A DNA stretch of 64,000 nucleotides from Pseudoips prasinana (Eukaryota; Arthropoda; Insecta; Lepidoptera; Nolidae). This document shows, in pieces, positions 19,675 to 29,853 of the stretch. The position numbers were made by a program, and so were the translations under genes. How positions within the stretch are numbered: the stretch's first letter is position 1; every line of letters begins with the position of its first letter. The notes under the pieces are model-generated. The model worked only from the letters and a program-made list of their open reading frames with translations, did not search any database and was not told the origin of the DNA. The stretch spans positions 3,371,501-3,435,500 of the forward strand of contig OX621258.1 in NCBI GenBank assembly GCA_951640165.1, written 5' to 3'.

Positions 19675-19868
19675 ATTACACGCTTTAATTAACTTTACTT
19701 GTATGTTTGTAACTGACTCCTTTAAACACGATTTTGAGCCAATATAAACTGTCAGATTTCATTAAAACTTTGTATATTTATCGAGGACCGATGACAATAC
19801 ACTAATTTGGTAAGATTATTCTATTATTCAATTAGCAAAATAAGATTTTTGGCAATTTATTTAATTTT
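19675..19868 (-). repeat. Repeat Q
   Basis: Inverse of 8605-8795 (atgtttgtaactgactcctt, tttatcgaggaccgatgaca). Confidence 0.6.
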
Positions 19869-19926
19869 TATTTATAGTCAATAAGGCAATAATATCTTAT
19901 AGAATAATTAACCATTTGAAATTTAA

Positions 19927-20105
19927 ATAATAGTTTAAAAAAACACGCTTTATATAAAATTGAATTAAAAATAGAAAATAAATTTAAATTGAAAATAGTG
20001 TAAAAACAAATATATTTAATTGTAAAAACGCGTGGGGTGCTTTTAAGATTGGTATCATTAAAATATCATTTCTGTCAGAAAAATATTTATAACTTTTGAC
20101 ACAAT
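19927..20105. mobile_element. MITE-P, deleted copy
   Basis: Left end aaaaaacacgctttatataa as at 7657. Middle and right parts rearranged, keeping atttctgtcagaaaaatatt in antisense. Confidence 0.5.
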
Positions 20106-20146
20106 GCATAGAACATACATGGTGGTGATTCGGATACTCCTCATCA

Positions 20147-20467
20147 TCTATACATATAATAAAATCGTAGGAAAGTCAAAACTGTACATTGAATTTTTTT
20201 TTTAAAGGTATCTTGGGGCGTGATCTGCAATGGAAATCTAAGCCAAAAATATATTTTTTAGAATTTTTGTCTGTTTATCTGTTTGTCTGTATGTATGTCC
20301 GGGCTAAACTCAAAACGTACTGCATGGATTTACTTCAAATTTTGCAAGAATATTACTAAGAGGTCGGGCCAACATATAGGGTACATATTATCACGCTATC
20401 ACCTACGGGGGAGGAGCTGTGATAATTTATAAAGTTTAACGTGGGTAAAACCGCGGGGCACAGCTAG
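20147..20467 (+). mobile_element. HelA Helitron, first of a head-to-tail pair
   Basis: 5' TCTATACATATAATAAAAT with A outside. The 3' end GGCACAGCTAG at 20467 is followed immediately by the 5' TC of the next HelA. Confidence 0.9.
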
Positions 20468-20901
20468 TCTATACATATAATAAAATCGCAGACAACTCAA
20501 AACTGTACATTGAATATTTTTTTAAAGGATACTTGGGGCGTGATCTACAATCGATATCGAACCCAAAAATATAGATTTAAGAATTTTTGTCTGTTTGTCT
20601 GTATGTGTGTCCGGGCTAAACTCAAAAAGTACAGCATGGATTTACTTCAAATTTTGCATGAATATTACTAAGAAGTCGGGTCAACATATAGGCTACATAT
20701 TATCACGCTACCACCTAGGGGGGAGGAGCTGTAATTTTATTTTTAAAATTAATAATTATAATCTTTTATTCAATAAATAAGGATTTTGTACATAATATCT
20801 ATCTTAAAGTTAAAAGTAAAATTTTTGTAGGAAACTAGCAAAGTGAAGATAGAGTAAAATTTATAAACTTTAACGCGGGTAAAACCGCGGGGCACAGCTA
20901 G
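20468..20901 (+). mobile_element. HelA Helitron, second of a head-to-tail pair
   Basis: Starts TCTATACATATAATAAAAT with no intervening base and ends GGCACAGCTAG, then T. It is longer than other HelA copies (434 bp) because about 110 bp of AT-rich sequence lies between the ggaggagctgt block (about 20730) and the terminal hairpin. Confidence 0.88.
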
Positions 20902-20948
20902 TAAAGTATATAAATTTTGCGTTTGAACGTCAACTCCTCGGCCACCCT

Positions 20949-21049
20949 GAATATTACATCAGCTGAATGACATTCACAGCTGGACAAAGGCTTCCCCCAA
21001 GGATTTCCATAATCGCTGGTATTGTGTTACCTGCACCCAGCGGCTTCCA
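20949..21049 (-). mobile_element. LINE-B terminal fragment, diverged
   Basis: Antisense catcagctgaatgacattca, agctggacaaaggcttcccc and cagcggcttccag. Confidence 0.65.
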
Positions 21050-21251
21050 GTTCTTTTTCTTCTTATATTTTTGTATCATTCATAACCCCTTAATTGCCGT
21101 TATGGCAACGGAAGGCCGACACCATTTTTATACTATTGATGTATAATGTCTCAGTATTCATAAAACATTCCCATATTTATTTTATTTATTTATCAGGTCT
21201 TCGACTTCCTTTTGGTAATAACTTTACATGTTTGGTTAACTTTTCCAACAC

Positions 21252-21625
21252 TACTTGATGTCTTCCCGGCCGAATTTCGGCCACGGCGGCCATTCTCAAT
21301 GGAGATTAGCCAATTGCGCAGGACATACTATAGTGCACAAGTGTGTGCGCAAACACAGGGGCACTTTCTATGCCATCACTCTCATGATCCGATGGGACGA
21401 CTAGCGACAAGACCGGAATGAGGTCAGGCTAAGGACCGACGGCTTTACGTGCTATCCGAGGCACGGGGGTGTAATACGCGCCAACTTCCAGACTTAGGGC
21501 TGATACTGAAAAAAATATTTTTACGGAAAAATCCCAAAATCACTTTTTGGCCCGACCCGGGATTTGAACCCAGGACCTCATTTTCTGCGGTTGAAGACGC
21601 TACCGCTAGACCAAAGAGGCAGAAC
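21252..21625 (-). mobile_element. SINE4, full length
   Basis: Antisense of 15503-15870: ccggccgaatttcggccacg at the 3' side, gcactttctatgccatcact, cgacccgggatttgaaccca (B box) and ctaccgctagaccaa (A box). Confidence 0.85.
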
Positions 21626-21631
21626 TTACTA

Positions 21632-21829
21632 ATTTATCATATGGGCAGTGGTTACCCTTAAGTCACAGTAGGTCAAGCCATGACATGGCCAAACAACTAT
21701 TGTCTGACGAAAACAACCAGGACTGATCGGGAAATTAAACCACTTTGGTGGTCACCAATGTACAGACTGACCGCGAGCCTAGCTGCTTAACATCGCTGAT
21801 CACTTACGGACGGCGAGAGCTTCTGGCTA
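21632..21829 (-). mobile_element. 5S rRNA-headed SINE, diverged
   Basis: Antisense order: tatgggcagtggttaccctt, aactattgtctgacg, ggtggtcaccaatgtacaga, ctgaccgcgagcctagctgc. The internal core is partly deleted. Confidence 0.75.
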
Positions 21830-21897
21830 TTTATTATTATAGTTTCAATCAAATAATATCAAAACTGATATTTAACAACAGCTATATTTTTTACTGG

Positions 21898-22062
21898 TTC
21901 TCGAGTGGCGACCACGAACCGGAAGACGCAGCGTGGGCAGGCCCCCTACAAGATGGATGCTGGATGCGAATAGCGCAAGACCGGCAATTGTGGAGATCTT
22001 TGGGGGAGGCCTTTGTCCAGCTGTGGACGTCTTTCGGCTGATATGATGATGATGATGATATT
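21898..22062 (+). mobile_element. LINE-B 3' end with internal deletion
   Basis: ctcgagtggcgaccacgaac and ggaagacgcagcgtgggcag, then a deletion to tggatgcgaatagcgcaaga, then tggagatctttgggggaggc and a (TGA)n tail. Confidence 0.8.
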
Positions 22063-22124
22063 TTTTACTGTGCATGGCAACGAGAATGAAATAATTCCGA
22101 AATAAATAACTTAATGGATACCTA

Positions 22125-22305
22125 CTTACATTATAAATGCAAAAGTTTGTGAGTATGGATGTTTGTTACTCTTTCACGGAAAAACTACCGAACGGATTTT
22201 GATGAAACTTTGTAGTAAAATAGCTTATATTAAATCCGAATAACGCATAAGGAACATAATATACTTTATAAAATTTAATGCTGGTAAAATCGCGAAGCGG
22301 GTGAC
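22125..22305 (+). mobile_element. HelC Helitron-like element, degraded end
   Basis: gcaaaagtttgtgagtatgg, aaactaccgaacggattttg and gatgaaactttgtagtaaaa are the HelC body. The 3' hairpin is mutated (tgctggtaaaatcgcgaagc) and CTAG is absent. Confidence 0.65.
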
Positions 22306-22330
22306 CAATAAACAGGGTCAACAAATTTAT

Positions 22331-22754
22331 ATATAGGGGACATTTTCTTGTCGACAGCCTTAAGGACCATGTAGACATCGAGAGAGAGCGTAGGGCACTA
22401 GCGGTCAGGGGTAACATGCTGGCTCGTAGATTTGTTAAAATTACTCTGTTTAAATCGTACTGTCAGAGTTTCTACACTGGCAATCTATGGATCAACCATA
22501 CCAAAAGATCGCTAGATGTCCTGCGTATACAGTACAACAATGTTTTCAGAATGCTTTTGAAACTGCCATGGTTTTGTAGTGCCTCAGAGATGTTTGCGAC
22601 GGCTCGGACGGACGATTTCCACGCTGTCATCCGCAAAAAAACCGCATCCATCCTAAGGAGAATAAGAGACAGTAACAACAGCATTTTGAGAACGGTTGCT
22701 GAAAATTACAGCTCACCTATTGTTGGAGAGTTTGTGCAGAGGGTAATAAAGTAA
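22331..22754 (+). pseudogene. LINE-C (CR1/Jockey-type) polymerase C-terminus
   Basis: The open frame extends upstream of the ATG at 22416: GHFLVDSLKDHVDIERERRA, then LAVRGNMLARRF, KITLFKSYCQSFYTGNLW, QYNNVFRMLLKLPWFCSASE, MFATARTDDFHAVIRKK and the end FVQRVIK. This is the post-polymerase region of CR1/Jockey-like LINEs. The YxDD core and endonuclease are absent. No stop interrupts about 140 residues, so truncation at insertion rather than long decay explains its state. The 3' UTR runs to about 22905 and ends in aagtcattcattcatttg. Confidence 0.72.
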
Positions 22755-22905
22755 GGGTGCTTTATTGCGTTCTGCACAGACAGAGTACCCACCTTAATTT
22801 ATAATACCTCCTCACCAATTTTCCTTACTAACATTATTTCATAAGTCACTTTATTAACAAAATATGGATCTGTATTGTTGTCCGAAATAAAAGTCATTCA
22901 TTCAT
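22755..22905 (+). mobile_element. LINE-C 3' untranslated region
   Basis: Follows the stop of the LINE-C frame and ends with ccgaaataaaagtcattcat repeats, a polyadenylation-like motif and tail. Confidence 0.65.
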
Positions 22906-23899
22906 TTGTTGAAACGTTGTAGATACATAACTTACTGCTCCAGTGACGCTCAGTGCACCGCAGTCCGCTTATTGTTGATTATCAAATTCTTGGCTAAACT
23001 CTTATTATCTATGCTTACCTTATAGAGAGGAGCAAGGTTTTTTGACTTGGGGGGGGGGGGGGGAGATGGTGAATGCGTGAGGAAAAGTATGACCGGGCGA
23101 AGCGAACGGAAATTGAGTGGGAGATATAAGTTAGTGAAGATAGAAAGCGGGGGAGTATATAATAGACTTCGTATATTACTGTAGGGGTAAGAGAGAGAGA
23201 GATGCACACACATTTTCTTTCTCTTTTTCTCGCATAGCCAGTTTGCTAATCTAAGTGTTACTTCGATCACGTGGCCTAAAGCTAGTTTTTATTGTAGTTG
23301 TTATTCATTTAAATTTGAAGTTCTTAAGGCCCTGATAGTTGACTTCACTAGACCGTAAATGATTAGCAAGGTCTTAATTACTCAAGATATGTTTAAAGTT
23401 TTTTTAAAGACTTTTAAAACTATCGTTATGTACCTAAACATCGTAACATCTAGAAATAAAGAACGATATTTTCAGATACCAAAACTTTTTTCAGTTAGGT
23501 ACCTACTGAATAAATATGATATTCAAACGAAGTTTTTTATGCACTTATGTAACTGTAAAAAAATGTCAAGGTAACTGAAAAAAATTATTCCAATTCTACG
23601 TAGTTGTAAACTCATCCCAACTAAAAATGAACAGGGTATTCATTTTGAGAGACCCTCCAGACTAGCGTTACGCGTCTTTCGAACGTCGTAGTCGTCAATA
23701 ACCAACGCTCGCGCACCTGACATTTTTTTAGTTTCAATTACAATAAAAGTATTTATTTCAATATTACTCATTAAACTAGTGTTAGTGGCTTTAAAACACC
23801 GTCATAATAAACACAAGGGCCGCCATAATAATAATATTGAATTCGTACCTTAATATAGACAGAACCTTTCCGACAATATGACGTAGTAAAATAGAGCTA
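22906..23899. other. Unassigned stretch with a G-run
   Basis: About 1 kb without a supported gene. A 15-nt G run lies at 23049-23063, and a purine/pyrimidine-skewed part with (GA)n at 23190-23200. The ORFs here have low-complexity translations and no family signature. Confidence 0.4.
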
Positions 23900-24472
23900 A
23901 AACTAAACTTCGATAATTAAACCTAAACATAATCTCTTTGACAATAACTTAATACAAGCTAGCTAAATATCATTACTATCTATACAAATAAATAAAATTG
24001 AAGTGTCTGTTTGTAATATTGAAATAACCGATTTTTACTTGATGTATATGAATATATATACGGTACACACTCCAAAATATTTTTTTTACAATTTTTGTCT
24101 GTCTGTCTGTCTGTTTGTTCCGGCTAATCTCTGAAATGGCTGGACCGATTTTAACGGGACTTTTATTGGCAGGTAGCTGATGTAATAAGGAGTAACTTAG
24201 GCTACTTTAATTTTAGAAAAAACTTTTATTTTTGAAAAAAAAACAAAATCAACTAATTAACACGCGGACGAAGTCGCGGGCACAGCTAGTTATTAATAAA
24301 TTTTAGAAATGTTTTAACAATCCGTGTTCCTAGGATTACATATGTATATGTAACTAGAAATATTATGTATACCTACTTAACTATATTACTACAAACATTT
24401 CTGACTATTTACAAGCGCTTTTTTAAATTCTACGTGAATAAAAACCTTTTTTATTTTATTTTATTTTATTTT
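23900..24472 (+). mobile_element. LINE-K tail split by a Helitron
   Basis: aataacttaatacaagctag at 23945 continues after the HelE insertion with ttttagaaatgttttaacaa and ends at tctacgtgaataaaaacctt plus a (TTTTA)n tail. Confidence 0.7.
23979..24289 (+). mobile_element. HelE Helitron inside LINE-K
   Basis: 5' TCTATACAAATAAATAAAAT with host A at 23978. 3' GCGGACGAAGTCGCGGGC then ACAGCTAG and host T at 24290. The uninterrupted paralogue at 62940-62990 shows the empty site. Confidence 0.92.
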
Positions 24473-24705
24473 AGTGTGTGGTTGGCAAATGCTTGCTTTT
24501 CACGCCGGAAGTCGTGGTTTCGATTCCCACCCAGGACAGTTATTTTTGTGCATGAATATGTCTCTTTGTCCTAAGTTTGGGTGTAATTATCTATATAAGG
24601 ATGTATTTACAAAAGAGAAGTTGTATATGTATGTCCATCGTACCGGCTCTGCTTAGTTTGGGATCAGATGGCCATGTGTAAATAATATCCCAGGATATTA
24701 TTAGC
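24473..24705 (+). mobile_element. SINE2, near full length
   Basis: gttggcaaatgcttgctttt (A-box region), gtcgtggtttcgattcccac (B box, one change), gggtgtaattatctatataa, ccggctctgcttagtttggg, then atatcccaggatattatt. Confidence 0.85.
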
Positions 24706-24946
24706 ACTATACAGTAACTTCTTATTACGATTTTCTTTTTCTAATAATAATAAATACATAATATTAGAAAACTTTTCACTTTTTTTTAACTTTGTTAATA
24801 AATTAGCTAAGTATAGTATAGTACCTATAGATTATGAATATAAATTATAATGATTGTATCACTTATTGTGCTTGGAATTATCTGTTAGCAATAAGATATC
24901 TGTAATAAATAAATAAAGAAAATAAAATTATTGTTAAATAATAATA

Positions 24947-25116
24947 TCCTATAATATAAAAATAAGTCGGGTTTTCCTTCCTGACGCTATAACTCCAGAA
25001 CGCACTAACCGATTTCCACGGTTTTGCATTCGTTGGAAAGGTCTCGGGCTCCGTGAGGTTTATAGCAAAGAAAATTTATAAAATTTTACGCGGGTAACAC
25101 CGCGGGGCACAGCTAG
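24947..25116 (+). mobile_element. HelD non-autonomous Helitron, 170 bp
   Basis: 5' TCCTATAATATAAAAATAAG with A before it. The 3' end is CGCGGGTAACACCGCGG, then GGCACAGCTAG and T. The body (gacgctataactccagaacg) differs from HelA-C; only the terminal 40 bp is shared. Confidence 0.82.
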
Positions 25117-25387
25117 TATCCTATAACAATATTTATTGTTATTAATATAGTTTTTAGATTAGACGTGCTGTAAATATATATTTTTTGTAAGCACATTCTG
25201 TAAACAGTGGTATACCCAGACACATATTTTAAATTGTAATGTTGCCCCAAAAGAATTGCGCAATGTTTACTATAGACTTTAATATTAATTTAAATAGTAC
25301 GGGTGATGGATCTGACTTATATGTTAAGTTGGTATTACACGAGCCAACACTAGTCCAAAAATTTAAATAAATAAATATATTGAGATA

Positions 25388-25600
25388 ACTAACACACTGC
25401 CATCTGAACCCAAAGTAGGCGGAGTCTGTACTATTGCAAGTAAACAACTTATAAACATAATATCTTGAGACATTTTTCACAGACGGCCATCTGATCACAA
25501 ACTAAGCACAGCTTGTACTATGTAAATAAGAAAGCTGATATTATATTACATATACTACTTTTCGTTTCTAAAAACATACTTATATACATAATATTGGTTG
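25388..25600 (-). mobile_element. SINE2 3' ends, two partial copies
   Basis: Antisense gccatctgaacccaaagtag (25400) and gccatctgatcacaaactaa (25487), the second followed by gcacagcttgtactatg, look like two overlapping diverged SINE2 3' halves. Confidence 0.55.
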
Positions 25601-25614
25601 TGTCCATCATTTGA

Positions 25615-25800
25615 GGGGATTTGCCATAATCGCCACGCTTGGCAGACGGGTTGGCGATCGCAGTAAGGTGGACATGGTACTCAAGAGAACGCTGCTGCCC
25701 GTTTTCTGGTGTATATATTTCCCTCGGGACGACTTTTACGTCCCCCCACGGGATGAGAGGGGGTGGCGATATTCTTAGGCCGTCACCACACAGCCTAAGA
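25615..25800 (+). repeat. RepX, well preserved
   Basis: cacgcttggcagacgggttg, gcgatcgcagtaaggtggac, cgctgctgcccgttttctgg, ccctcgggacgacttttacg, ggccgtcaccacacagcc. Confidence 0.75.
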
Positions 25801-26158
25801 GCAATGGAAAGGGCTATGCTTGGAGTTTCCCTGCGAGATCGAATCAGAAATGCTGAGATCCGCAGGCGAACCAAAGTAGCCGACATAGCCCAAAGAATTG
25901 CCAAACTGAAGTGGCAGTGGGCAGGGCACATAGCTCGTAGAACTCACGGCCGATGGGGCAGAAAGTTTCTCGAGTGGCGACCACGAACCGGAAGACGCAG
26001 CGTGGGCAGGCCTCCTACACGGTGGACCGACGATCTTGTGCGGGTCGCGGGAAGCCGCTGGATGCGGGCAGGGCAGGACCGGCTATTGTGGAGATCCTTG
26101 GGGGAGGCCTTTGTCCAGCAGTGGTCGTCTTTCGGCTGATATGATGATGATGATGATA
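25795..26158 (+). pseudogene. LINE-B (RTE-like) polymerase C-terminus
   Basis: Best LINE-B copy. The frame reads LRAMERAMLGVSLRDRIRNA, EIRRRTKVADIAQRIAKLKW, QWAGHIARR, WGRKFLEWRPRTGRRSVGRP, PTRWTDDLVRVAGSRWMRAG, QDRLLWRSLGEAFVQQWSSF and a stop at about 26140. Then comes a (ATGATG)n tail to 26158. The L-R-D-R-I-R-N / W-x-W-A-G-H / G-R-P-x-x-R-W-x-D-D series is typical of the end of RTE-clade LINE polymerases. The open frame extends upstream to 25639 only because RepX happens to be open in that frame. No catalytic core, so inactive. Confidence 0.78.
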
Positions 26159-26162
26159 CATA

Positions 26163-26202
26163 ATATACCTAATATCTTAGGACATTATTCACACACGGGA
26201 TC
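26163..26202 (-). mobile_element. SINE2 3' tip
   Basis: Antisense taggacattattcacacacg. Only about 40 bp remain. Confidence 0.45.
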
Positions 26203-26216
26203 GTATTTTTTACCAG

Positions 26217-26545
26217 GGCGTTGTGGTGTGAAAGAGGATGTAGTCACAATGATTGAAAAAGGTATGCTCAGATGGTTTGGGCATCTAGAAAGGATGAATG
26301 AAAGAAGATTGTCAATAGATCAAGGTCTGTGTGAATGGTACAATCGGAAGGGGAAGAGCTCGTAGAACATTCTCTGACCAAATCGGAGACGTTCTCAAGA
26401 AAGGTCAAGTCAGAAGTACCCTAAACCGACGAGCATGTATGAAGAATATAATGACAGTAAACGAGGCAAAAGAGGTGTGCAAAGATCGTGACAAATTGAA
26501 ATCTGTTGTCTCTGCCTACCCCTCTGGGAAACAGGCGTGAGTCTA
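26217..26545 (+). pseudogene. LINE-A (RTE-like) polymerase C-terminus, frameshifted
   Basis: Translation is split between two frames: [33 protein letters not shown] up to about 26330, then [40 protein letters not shown] and [12 protein letters not shown] to a stop at 26540. A short deletion near 26310-26325 causes the shift. It lies 60 bp after LINE-B and ends in gtctatgtatgtaa. Confidence 0.7.
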
Positions 26546-26649
26546 TGTATGTAAATTTTACCAGAACCTTAAAGTAAGAAAATTTATCTAGGATGATCGC
26601 CACCCCATATTACCCCGTGATAAAAATGAATAATGAATTTAGGTGTTTT

Positions 26650-26935
26650 TTTTAATGACATATGCAGTAAGCCTATGAGGCTTTCACTGCTTCACCGGAC
26701 TATGGAGGTGAGCTAGGGCTCGAACCATCTAGCAAATTCAAAACTACAAACTAAGTACCCGCGCCCTCCTTTGGGGTTCGAACCTCGACTCTGGGCGGTT
26801 ACTGGCGGGGAGATGCGAGAGTGCGTATCGTTATAGGGATGTTGTGTGCAACTTTCGCTCTACGTTAATACGCGACGCTGGCCGCTCTTCCGGTTTAGGT
26901 CCGGAAAGGGCATTTCATCAATTCGATAATTTAGG
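26650..26935 (-). mobile_element. Retroposon Y
   Basis: T-run at about 26646 (antisense tail), taagcctatgaggctttcac, ggggttcgaacctcgactct and actttcgctctacgttaata, as at 14785-15112. Confidence 0.6.
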
Positions 26936-27427
26936 TGTTGTTTTCAAGATCTAATTATACCTACTTGGGTATGAACATACGCTTGTAATTGACAAGCTGC
27001 CAACAAAATAGATAAGTCTAGAACGATATTAAGCTTACATTGTAAGAAACTAGATTTAAATAAACTTACAATTGAAAGCTTCGATTAATCAGATTGAATT
27101 ACAAGCAGAAGAATTTAAATAAATAAAATGAAAAAATAAAATAAAATAGAAATCATTTATTTTTAAACCAGCAGATCCATAGTGAGTTACAATATAACTT
27201 ACAGGCTATGTTAGTATACATAATGAATTCATACCACATGGGCAGACTCACCGAACCTTAACAACATGTAGCTCGGTGCACCTACCAACCAGGGCTGAAT
27301 CTAACTGTTCACCCACTATCCACAGGACTCGGTTCGAGCTACGTCGCACCCTGTTCATCAGTGATGCAATCAGTTTTAAATTAAAATAAAAAAGGGCTTG
27401 TAAATAGACAGAACTTGGATTATAGTA

Positions 27428-27569
27428 CAGACGCCAGCACATCAAGCACCCCAAAACCCCAAACTGTCAAATTTCCCCAATTAAAAGTGAACCTTATACT
27501 TATGTGATAAAGTTGAAAATCTATAAAAGAAGTTTGACAGATTGGGGTAGCTGGATGACCTAGCGTCTG
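27428..27569. mobile_element. MITE-T (TA target, inverted ends), copy 1
   Basis: Left end CAGACGCCAGCACATCAAGC preceded by TA. The right end has gattggggtagctgg and agcgtctg. It matches 53536-53660 and 58271-58405. No ORF. Confidence 0.75.
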
Positions 27570-27570
27570 T

Positions 27571-27815
27571 TCTTCTGCGGCAGTTTTTTTTAATAATAAT
27601 ACGTCCTTCTTTCTAAGCCCAAAACCACACGGCTAAGTACATGACATCATCATCATCTTCATTACAGCTGAATGAAGTCCACAGCTGGACAAACCTCTCC
27701 CAAGAATCATCTTGGGGGGGAAATCATCATCATCAGATGGGTTGGCGATCGCAGTAAGATAATCATAGTTCTCAGAAGGAAGCTGCTGCCCGTCCTCTGG
27801 TAGATTTTTCTTGCT
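27571..27815. repeat. Left arm of 2-kb inverted repeat, copy 1
   Basis: ctgcggcagttttttttaat, cgtccttctttct, accacacggctaagtacatg, cagctggacaaacctctccc and ttggcgatcgcagtaagata recur inverted at 29390-29636. The arm combines a LINE-B-like end and RepX. Confidence 0.8.
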
Positions 27816-27817
27816 TC

Positions 27818-28070
27818 GACTAGATGCTCTCACCGATCCGTAAGTGATTGGTGAGGTTAAGCAACAAGGCTCGCGGCCAGTCCATAGATGGGTGACCACT
27901 AAAGTGATTTAACTTTTAAGCTTCTCCGTGCTTCGGAGGGCATGTTAAGGTGTCGGTCCCGGTTGAAGTCATTAGACAACAGTCGTTAAGCCATGTCAGA
28001 GGCCTACTGGGCGGCTTGAACAATTCTACACTAGGGTAACCACTGCCCATACGATAAGTAAGTAGTAAAT
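27818..28070 (+). mobile_element. 5S rRNA-headed SINE (duplication copy 1)
   Basis: gtgattggtgaggttaagca, ctcgcggccagtccatagat and gggtgaccac form the 5S-like head. ttctccgtgcttcggagggc, gacaacagtcgttaagccat and gggtaaccactgcccatacg form the body. A 13-nt C run follows at 28082-28094. Confidence 0.85.
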
Positions 28071-28094
28071 AGGTATGCCCTCCCCCCCCCCCCC

Positions 28095-28902
28095 ATATAA
28101 ATATATACAACATGTAACTTAATTAAAGCACATCCTGAAAATAGTTTGTTCAGAATCGTTTACTGAATCGATTTATATCATTTTTGAAATAGGTAATTTT
28201 TTTTCCAAAAATAATTAATTCTACGGAAATTATTGTCATATTAAACCTATACAGTCGAAATATATAAAAATGGACCGTAAGTCAAATAATAAGACTTTAA
28301 AATTGCAGTTTTATTTGGATTCATACAAATTCCATCATTCAATACAAAATAAAGAAAAATAAACCTTATTCCCAGAAACTAATTTAGTAAATAACAATGC
28401 ATATACATGTTAAATTAAAAATTCAGTGTATGTATTATGATTACAACATAATATTCTAATTGGGGTGTCTGAGTGTGTGCGTTAATTACGTTACATGTTG
28501 TATATATATTCTGATATTCGCCGCCATCACCACACAGCCATGTCACATAGGAAGTATAAAAGATTTTATCGCACATTTCTTTTCTTCCCCGTTTTCATGA
28601 ATAAACGAGTACAAAAAAAATACTTGTTTAGAAAGCGCATTTCAAATTAACTCTTATAAGAAAATAACGTGAGGTTGCTTATTATTATACCATGCATAAT
28701 TCAGTGTAATACTATTCTTTGAAACATTATTCAATTATCTACTTATGTTGAAAGTAAAAAGAATGGTAATTGGCACAAAAATGTTTCAAATCACGTTTTT
28801 AGAGGACACTTCGCTTCACGTGTAAGTTAAGTCACGTTGTTGGAACAAATTTCTTTTTTGCACTACTTATTACTATTTTTTGAATAATAATAGTCCTCCT
28901 AG
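28095..28902. other. Unassigned AT-rich interior of duplication copy 1
   Basis: No ORF above noise and no repeat recognised. A short cgccatcaccacacagcc near 28520 recalls the RepX end. Confidence 0.4.
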
Positions 28903-29226
28903 CCGAATTTCGGCCGCTGCGGCCAGTCTCAATGGAGATTAGCCATCTGCCAGGACATATTAAAGTGCACAAGTGTGTACGCAACCACTTTCTATTCCAT
29001 CACTCTCATGATCCGATGGGACGCCTAGCGACACGACTGGAAAGAGGACATGTACAGGACCGACAGCTTTACGATCTCTCCGAGGCACGGAAGTATAATA
29101 CCGCCAACTCTCAGACTTCGGGCTGATGAGAAGATCCCTAAATCACGTTTGGCCCGACCCGGGATTTGAACCCACGACCTCCTTATCTGCGGTTGAACAC
29201 GCTGCCTCTAAACCAACGAGGCAGTC
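28903..29226 (-). mobile_element. SINE4 (duplication copy 1)
   Basis: Antisense agccgaatttcggccgctgc, tctattccatcactctcatg, cgacccgggatttgaaccca (B box) and gcctctaaaccaacgag (A-box region). Confidence 0.8.
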
Positions 29227-29239
29227 AGAATAGAATGGC

Positions 29240-29345
29240 AAACGAGCAAGTTTGTCACCTGATGGTGAGTGATCACCGCCGCCCATGGACACTCGCAACA
29301 CCCGAGGAGCCACAAGTGTGTTGCCGGCCTTTAAGAGGAATAGGC
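29240..29345 (+). repeat. Repeat V (duplication copy 1)
   Basis: caaacgagcaagtttgtcac, ctgatggtgagtgatcaccg and tgttgccggcctttaagagg. Confidence 0.65.
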
Positions 29346-29389
29346 TCGCTAATTATTAAAAGTAGCTAACGGCATAGAATATCGTCACC

Positions 29390-29636
29390 CCATCTCATCC
29401 CGTGGGGGGTAGAAGTCATCCCGAGGGAATATCTATCAGAGAACGAACAACAACGTCTCTCTGAGTACTATGACTATCATACTGCGATCGCCAACCGTAG
29501 CGATTATGGCATTCAGCGGTGGCCTTCTTTCAGCTGTTATGAAGATGATAATGGTATCATTTACTTAACCGTGTGGTTTCCGGCTTCGAAAGAAGGACGT
29601 TATATTATTAAAAAAACTGCCGCAGAAGAATGATGG
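29390..29636. repeat. Right arm of 2-kb inverted repeat, copy 1
   Basis: Antisense of the 27571-27815 arm, from ctcatcccgtggggggtaga to aaaaactgccgcagaagaat. It lacks 33 bp present in duplication copy 2. Confidence 0.8.
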
Positions 29637-29639
29637 CAC

Positions 29640-29853
29640 GACTTCATTGTGTAAATCTCTTGGAGAGCCTTTTGTCCAGCAGTGGACGTCATTAACAAAA
29701 ACACAAAGACCTCCTCCAAATTCCATACAATTGCCGTTCTTGCGCTATGCGCATCCAGAGGTTTGCAACGATCCTTACAAGATCACCTGTCCATCTTGTA
29801 GGTTGCCTACCCATGCTGCGTCTTCCGGTCCGTGGTCACCACTTGAGACCCTT
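29640..29853. mobile_element. Two inverted LINE-B ends (copy 1)
   Basis: tcttggagagccttttgtcc then cagcagtggacgtc is a plus-strand LINE-B end. From about 29700, antisense tgccgttcttgcgctatgcg, catcttgtaggttgcctacc and gctgcgtcttccggtccgtg read a minus-strand LINE-B end. The element stops at the hairpin edge. Confidence 0.7.

Noticed and set aside
25639..25794. N-terminal extension of the LINE-B ORF as part of a 166-residue protein
   Set aside because: The first 50 residues are RepX sequence that is not open or conserved in other RepX copies; the frame is a chance fusion.
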